DNA of 64,000 nucleotides from Platerodrilus igneus (lineage: Eukaryota; Arthropoda; Insecta; Coleoptera; Lycidae), in NCBI GenBank assembly GCA_036346225.1, contig JARFIW010000139.1:4278001-4342000 (forward strand). The letters are read 5' to 3'. Below the pieces are notes generated by a model. The model was not told the origin of the DNA. It saw only the letters and a list, made by a program, of their open reading frames with translations, and did not search any database. The position numbers and the translations under genes are program-made. Positions 58,441 through 64,000 of the stretch are shown here, one piece after another (positions within the stretch are counted from its first letter, which is position 1; the number at the start of each line of letters is the position of its first letter).

Positions 58441-59027
58441 ACAAAAAAATAATTGTACTTAAACCTGATGATTTTTATAAACAACTGCAGATGTTGGTTT
58501 TGCAATATTGTCAACTAATGCTGATTGTGCAAAAGGATTTATTGGAAAACTATTAATTCGCTAAATGACTAAGTGTTGACGAATCTTGGTAACCGACAGG
58601 TTGCTTAACCCCCTTTATACAGCACTAAATTTCGATGAGACGCGGTATATATTTATAAAAAAATAGAATGGAACAGTGTATAAAGCAGCTGCTATGTTCG
58701 AAGACAACAAACATAGACACAAGGAAAAAATTGTTGAACGCATATGTATGGAGCACAGCACTGTACGGCTATGAAATGGGCACAGTAGAAAAAGCATGCA
58801 GGAAAAAGGTAGAAACCGATTGGAATGTAGCGCTTCAGATGTATGATGATGACAAAGTTAATAACAAAGAGATTTTAGAAATAGTAGGGGAAGAAAGATA
58901 TCTGTGGAAGACGAACAATATGAGAACTAGGAGGATAAGACACGTTCTAAAGCATTCAGGAACTAGTGCGGGATATATTTCAAGTAGAGATAGGGAAAAA
59001 GAGAGGTAGACCTAGATTAGATTATTA
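58440..59027 (+). repeat. LINE E 3' UTR and decayed C-terminal repeat
   Basis: The 3' UTR (58455-58640, with ACCGACAGGTTGCTTAACCC) is followed by a second C-terminal coding segment at 58668-59009 (LLCSKTTNIDTRKKLLNAYV, STALYGYE, KVNNKEILEIVGEERYLW). This coding segment lies downstream of the UTR, as in the other copies. Confidence 0.85.
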
Positions 59028-60319
59028 CTACAAAAGTATCATTGGGTTTGGCAAGGCTATAATTCGGAAAATATAGATAGAACAATAAATGACATGTCTA
59101 TAGGCAGCGACAACATCTACGTTTAAAACTCGCGCTTGCGTAGGCAGCTTGTCATGCGCACGGCCACGTCACATCCGCAGTAATCAAAATGGCAACTATG
59201 CAGCAGAAAGCATTTTGTGTGTTAGAATACGCGCGATATTTATCGGTTGTTACAGTGCAGCGTGAATTCCGACAGGAATACGAAATTGATCCTCCAGGTC
59301 ATCAGACCATTCTACGATGGTATCGACAATTCAAGACCACAATTGTACTTGATAAACGTAAAAACACCTGAATAGCACGAGTGTCAGGCGCAACAGTGGA
59401 TGCGGTTAGACAATATTTTCTGCGTTCGCCACAACAATCCACCCGTCAAGCAGGCCGTGTACTTGGTATTCCCCAACAAGCTGCGTAGAAAATTTTGCGG
59501 AAGCGTTTGCGATTCAAACCGTACCGTATAAAGATGGCGCAAAAGTTATAACAAGACAACTGTGTCAAGCGAACCCGGTTTTGTAATAACATGCAGGAAG
59601 CAATGGAGGATGATGGATTTGCTAACCGACTAGTGTTCAGCGACGAAACGACATTTCATTTAAGTGGCAAGGTGAACCGTCACAATATTCGAATATGGGA
59701 GCACGGAAAATACTCATGAAATTGTCCAACATGAAAGGGATCCTCAAAAATTGAATGGTTTTTGTACCGTATTTAGCCCAAAAGTGTATGGACGGACCGT
59801 ATTTCTTTAATGAAAAAACTGTGACCGTATGTCGTACCTTGATATGTTGCAACTGTAACCATTTCCGTAACTGACGGCTGATTCCAACAACTTTATATAC
59901 CAACAAGATAGAGCTCCACCTCACTGGCATCACGAAGTGCGTCGGTATCTAAACGAAAAACTTCTTCATCGTTGGCATTGTTTGCGTGGCTTCTCAATTT
60001 TCCTTATATTACACCGTGCGATTTTTATTTTTGGGGGTATATTAAAGACACGGTTTTCGTACTACCACTACTTTACAACACTAGCTGATCTCAGAAGACG
60101 CATTACTATTAACCGTATCGACCGAGATACATTGCAGCGTGTATGAGCTGAACTGGACTATCGTTTGGACGTCTGTCGTGTGACTCAAGGAGCACATATT
60201 GAACATTTATAATGCGCTATAACTTTAATGTTTTCTCTGTCTACCGACATATCATTTACTATCCTAGTTGTAATACTGCCTGAAATATAGCTTTGTTAGA
60301 CCCGATGATTCTTTTACAG
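59028..60319 (+). mobile_element. Tc1/mariner-type transposon with DUF4817 transposase
   Basis: The left end CTACAAAAGTATCATTGGGT and the right end (complement CTGTAAAAGAATCATCGGGT) lie inside TA duplications (59026-59027 and 60320-60321). Similarity between the ends extends about 70 bp (including CTATA and AAATGAYATGTC). The element is 1292 bp and sits in the LINE E tail. Confidence 0.85.
59189..60211 (+). pseudogene. DUF4817-type transposase, heavily broken
   Basis: MATMQQKAFCVLEYARYLSV and VTVQREFRQEYEIDPPGHQT then ILRWYRQF form the DUF4817 helix-turn-helix start seen in many arthropod transposases. After stops, a second helix-turn-helix segment (QSTRQAGRVLGIP) is followed by FANRLVFSDETTFHLSGKVN (first Asp), YQQDRAPPHWHHEVRRYL in another frame (second Asp), TPCDFYFWGYIKD (third acidic position), then RRRITINRIDRDTLQRV and VTQGAHIEHL near the end. 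The order matches a complete gene, but frameshifts and stops are many. Confidence 0.75.
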
Positions 60320-60669
60320 TACGTCGTGGGAATTTCAGGAAAACGAATAGGTTAGCTCAGAATAGGGAACAGTGGTGGTACGCTTCTAACCAGTTCCAGG
60401 ACTGAAGACCTAATGATGAGGCGTTACCAACAACAGAATAAACAACTATCGTCTAAAACCTTACTACGAATAATTGGAACCATTGTCCGTCAATGAATGC
60501 ATCAGCAAGCAATGCATAGGTCCATCATGGGTTTTGATGTCTGAACCCTTATTTTTATAATTATTAACATTGCAGGAAGTATTACCAAAATCTCTTTACA
60601 ATGAAGTGCAACTTTGCACTATTTAGACCTTGGTACACAACTAACATTTTAGACAGAACCGAGTTACCT

Positions 60670-60894
60670 ACTTTTGATTTTCCAATGCTTCTCCCAAAGG
60701 TACTACATTGATCATGAAACGAGTTTCGTTACCTAGAAATTTTAAATTTAACACGGATCTACATTTTACCTCTCATCCCAACGAGGCCGAAAAATGTTCG
60801 CCTAATATTTTATAAGCGTGCGTGTCGGGAATCGAACCCAGGACCTTGGGATTAGCACTCATACGCGAACTTGTTTGATCCACAGAGCCATCCC
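60670..60894 (-). mobile_element. tRNA-derived SINE, copy S2
   Basis: Bounded by AGAACCGAGTTACCT (60655-60669) and AGAACTGAGTTACCT (60895-60909), a 15-bp target duplication with one change. On the minus strand the head reads GGGATGGCTCTGTGG, then CCTGGGTTCGATTCCCGAC (B box). The body matches S1 at 13134-13406 (CCAATGCT, GGTACTACATTG, AGAAATTTTAAATTT on the + strand). Confidence 0.85.
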
Positions 60895-61157
60895 AGAACT
60901 GAGTTACCTGCTGATATAAGGATCACTGCTAAAAGTTACTGTATCTAGTACACCTTGTATTGCCAGCGTTCTGCAATTGTCATATTCGTAAAATTTTAAA
61001 TTTTTAACCTGTAAATGAGTCAAAACAATTCGGTTTCAAACCTAGCAGTTTCGTTTCAACAAAATTTAATAAAGAATATTTGTATGTAAAAATGAAAATT
61101 TTGACCTGTGTTTTAAAGTAATGATTTTGTATTATTTTTAATACAGTTTAACATTTC

Positions 61158-61405
61158 AGCAATGATCACGAACGATCGTGAAGGATCGCCAACGATCGCG
61201 AACGATCGCGATCGATCGCGAACGATCACAAACGATAACGAAGGATCGCAAACGATCGCGAACGATCACGATCGATCGCGAACGATCGCGAACGGTAGCG
61301 AACGATTGCGAACGATCGCGAAGGAACGCAAACGATTGCAAACGATCGCCAACGATCGCGAAAGATCGCGAACGATCATGAGCTGTCACAAACGGTCGCA
61401 AATGT
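61158..61405. repeat. Tandem array of AACGATCGCG-type 10-mers
   Basis: About 24 degenerate copies of a 10-bp motif (GAACGATCGC). The open frames in both directions over it, rich in DRERSR-like residues, are products of the repeat and not genes. Confidence 0.95.
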
Positions 61406-62095
61406 TCTAACCTAACTGTTCTAACCTAACCGTTCTAACTTGACCGTTTTAACCTGACAGTTCTAACCTGACCGTTCTAACCTGACCGTGCTAAACTGAT
61501 CGTCCTAACCTGACCGTCCTAACCTGACCGTCCTAGCCTGACCCTCCTAACCTGACCGTTCTGGCCTGGCCGTTCGAAACTGACCGTCTTAATCTGGACG
61601 TCCTAACCTGACCGTCTTAATTTGACCGTTTTCACCTGACCGTCCTAACCTCAGCGTTCTCACCTGACCGCTCTAACCTGGCCGTTTTAACCTGGCCGTT
61701 CTAACAGGCTTGTCCTAGACGGACCGTCCTAACTTGGCCGTCCCAACCTGACAGTCCTAAACTGGCCGTCCTAACCTGACCGTCCTAACCTGGCCACCCT
61801 AACTTGACCATCCTCGCCTGACCGTCCTAACATGGCCGTCCTAACCTAACCGTCATAACCTAGCCGCCATAATCTGACCGTCCTAACCGTCCTAACCAAA
61901 CCGTCCTCGCATAACCGTTCTAGCCGACTTGTCTTAACCTAACTGTACTAACCAAACCACCCTAACCCAACCATTCTAATACAACCATCCTAACGCAACC
62001 ATCCTGACCTAAGCGTCTTAACCTAACTATCCCTAACCTAACTATCCTAACCTAACTATCCTAACCTAACTATTCTAACTTAACTGTCTCAACCA
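61406..62095. repeat. Tandem array of CCTAACCTGACCGT-type 14-mers
   Basis: Around 45 units with consensus near TCCTAACCTGACCG. Toward the right end the units become CCTAACCTAACTAT, thus containing tandem CCTAA, the complement of the insect telomere repeat TTAGG. It starts directly after the GATC array. Confidence 0.95.
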
Positions 62096-63010
62096 AGACT
62101 TTCTAGGAGATTTTCTAGGGTTTTTCTGGATGTTTTTTAGGCTTTTCGGAGATTTTCTAGGCTATGTCTGAGATTTTCTAGGTTTTGTCGAAGATTTTCT
62201 AGGTTTTTTAGGAGGTTTTCAGTTTGTTTCGGAGTTTTTCAGACTTTTTCGGAGGATTTCAGGCTTTTCCGGTGATTTTCTAGTTTTTCCCGGTGATTTA
62301 CTAGGCTTTTCCGGTGATTTTCTAGTCTTTCATTTGATTTTCTAGGCTTTTTCTGTGGTTTTCTAGGCGTATCCGGTGGTTTTCTAGGTTTTTCCGGCAA
62401 TTTTATGTGCTTTTTTGCAATTTTCATTGCTTTTCCTGTAATTTTCTTAGCTTTTACGACAATTGTCTTGGCTTTTCCGGTAATTTTCTAGGCTTTTACG
62501 ATTATTTTCTAGGCTTTTCCAGTGATCTTCTATGCTTTTCCGGTGATTTTCTAGGCTCTTCCAGTAATTTTTTTGACTTGTTCTGCAATTTTCTTGGCTT
62601 TTCCTGCAATTTCCTAGGCTTTTCCGGCAATTCCCTAGGCTTTTTCGGCAATTCCCTAGGCTTTCGCGGCAATTTCCTAGGCTTTCTAGGTAATTTCCTA
62701 CGCTTTCTCGGTAATTTCTTAGGCTTCCTCGATATTTTCCTAGGCTTCTCCGGCAATTTCCTAGGCTTCTCAGCGAATTTTCTAGGCTTTCTCGAATTTT
62801 CTAGGCTTTCATCGAATTTTGTACGCTTTTCTCGAATTTTCTAGGATTTCCCAAATTTTTTTGAAATTTCTAGGCTCTTCTCGAATTTTCTAGGCCTTTC
62901 TCGAATTTTCTAGGCTTCTATTGATTTGTTAGGTTTTTCTTCAATTTTTTAGCCTTTTCTCAAATTTTCTAGGCTTTTCTCGAATTTTTTAAGTTTTTCG
63001 GAGCTTTTCT
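62096..63010. repeat. Tandem array of TTTTCTAGGCTTTTCCGGTGA-type units
   Basis: More than 30 degenerate units of 25-30 bp with TTTTCTAGG and CTTTTCCGG cores. Unit length shortens to the right (TTTTCTAGGCTTTCTCGAA). Long open frames over it (GFSGNFLGF-like) are repeat artefacts. Confidence 0.95.
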
Positions 63011-64000
63011 CGGCAAACTTCTCTAAGTGTTCAGTTTTTACAAAGTCTACTTGGGCGATGTAGTTTTGAACCGGTCAACTTTTCCAGGTTGTTTCAATGA
63101 AGTCTACTAGGACGAAGTGGTCTTGGTGCGACCAACTTCCCGAAGTTGATGCGACCAACTTCCCAAAGTTGATGAAAGGTTATATGGGGTCTTGGGCGTA
63201 ATGGGTTTATGGCGCTTAATGTAGTCCCGAAAGGACTACAAGCCGTTTCTAGTCACCTATATTAAAACTTTAATCTCATCTTAAAACAAAGTGATTAATT
63301 TGAGTATCCCTATTTGGCTAAATGTATGTGTAAAAGTTTCTGTGATTACAATAATGGTGCTTTTCCTGGTTATAAATCGCTTTCAATCAAGCGTGCACCC
63401 AAGTCCATTCCATAAGAAAAATTCGTTGTAGGTATTTAAATATTAAACAGTTTAAAATATGTAGCGAATGGAAAAAATTTAAAGACTTACAGCTTTTTCT
63501 TCCAAGGTTTGAGCGACATCGTACAAGACAACAATGGGGCGTCAGTCAAGTAATTCTTTGAATCCAACTAATGTTGATGAAAGCATCTACTTACCGAATC
63601 ACTTTCACTAAGTCACAGTAATTTATTTAATTCCGCGCTCGCGAATGCGTCTGGGAGCTTTTTCATTAGTAAGTCTGAATTTATGAAATTACCGTACTCA
63701 AATTAAGTAAACCTTGTCATCGTTTGGCGCTGATTGTTGGTCGATTGCAGCATGAGTGATCGACCGTGTTTGGAAGAACCCTTTATTATGGTTTGATGGC
63801 ATATATAAGTTAAAACGCCCCATGTACTGATTTACAGGGTTCATGCGACTTGAACTGAAGTTGTGGTTGGGGGTCAAAGGGTTTCTCGATACATGGGAAT
63901 AGTAGATACTGCTTCTGTTGCTATTTACTATTGACGTCTACGGCATCGGGTATGTCCAATACGTCTTAAATTTGTATTATTTTATGAGCTTCTGTCTATT
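63011..64000. other. Non-coding stretch at the right edge
   Basis: A short duplication GATGCGACCAACTTCCC lies near 63140-63180. A possible exon around 63515-63612 is discussed among the findings but is not strong enough to call. Confidence 0.4.

Larger units (their letters stand above)
54222..60412 (+). mobile_element. LINE copy E, carrying two DNA transposons
   Basis: The leader begins CTGTTCTGAATAGACCTGCA. The endonuclease frames follow at 54509-55180 and decay through the middle. A mariner is inserted at the TA in TTTCAAACGTAACATCATAG, RT remnants run from 57423, and a deletion near 57720 removes the part with the GVRQGC motif. The C-terminus runs to 58440, the 3' UTR to 58620 and a decayed C-terminal repeat to 59027, where a second transposon is inserted. 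The LINE terminus (CCAGTTCCAGGACTGAAGAC then TAATGATGA) resumes at 60322-60412. The middle short tail and second UTR of copies B, C, D and F are absent here. Confidence 0.85.

Noticed and set aside
61156..61410. Overlapping open frames of 67-82 codons rich in Arg, Asp and Ser on both strands
   Set aside because: They are direct translations of the 10-bp GATC-rich tandem repeat, open in several frames at once.
62239..62844. A 145-codon Gly/Phe-rich frame and Lys/Pro-rich frames on the other strand
   Set aside because: Products of the CTAGG/CCGG tandem array; the periodic residues follow the repeat unit.

Overview
The window looks like a stretch of an AT-rich animal genome, almost certainly an arthropod and most likely an insect. 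Nothing in it is bacterial or viral in layout: there are GT-AG introns, tRNA-like SINE heads, LINE, LTR, Harbinger, mariner and MULE-type mobile elements, long AT and CA microsatellites, and only one host-type coding exon. I cannot name the species.

The only clear host gene is one internal exon (47202-47762, + strand) of a Dok-7-like PH/PTB adaptor, with a good 3' splice site and a GTGAGT 5' splice site. Its neighbouring exons were not identified with confidence, so much of the window may be intron or flank of this gene.

Everything else recognisable is mobile or repetitive DNA. 523-2296: palindromic fold-back element made of tandem hairpin repeats. 7.4-12 kb: small dispersed and inverted repeats. 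12.3-13.1 kb: 5' fragment of a LINE, followed by a SINE. 13.8-14.9 kb: dead MULE transposase with a SWIM finger. 14930-19452: full-length LINE (copy B) with an 11-bp target duplication. 20.1-21.1 kb: second fold-back element. 9.46-10.76 and 23.77-25.09 kb: a 1.3-kb repeat in inverted orientation. 26845-36127: a PIF/Harbinger element with TAA target duplications, broken by a 2.7-kb insertion that carries a cluster of tRNA-like inverted-repeat units and by full-length LINE copy C. 37.7-38.9 kb: LINE tail (copy F). 39.67-45.7 kb: LINE copy D, split by a 2.2-kb TA-flanked transposon. 48281-53886: Ty3/gypsy-type LTR retrotransposon. 54.2-60.4 kb: LINE copy E carrying two DNA transposons of almost equal length, a mariner (1291 bp) and a DUF4817-type Tc1/mariner relative (1292 bp). 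60.7 kb: SINE with a 15-bp target duplication. 61.16-63.0 kb: three different tandem arrays side by side.

The most unusual structures are (1) a LINE family whose 3' end is built from serially repeated copies of its own C-terminal coding tail plus 3' UTR, inside target-site duplications and shared by several copies, and (2) a family of short units with a tRNA-like body between inverted GTAATTGAAAA arms, present with at least three different tRNA-like bodies. Nearly all transposon genes here are broken by stops, frameshifts or deletions.
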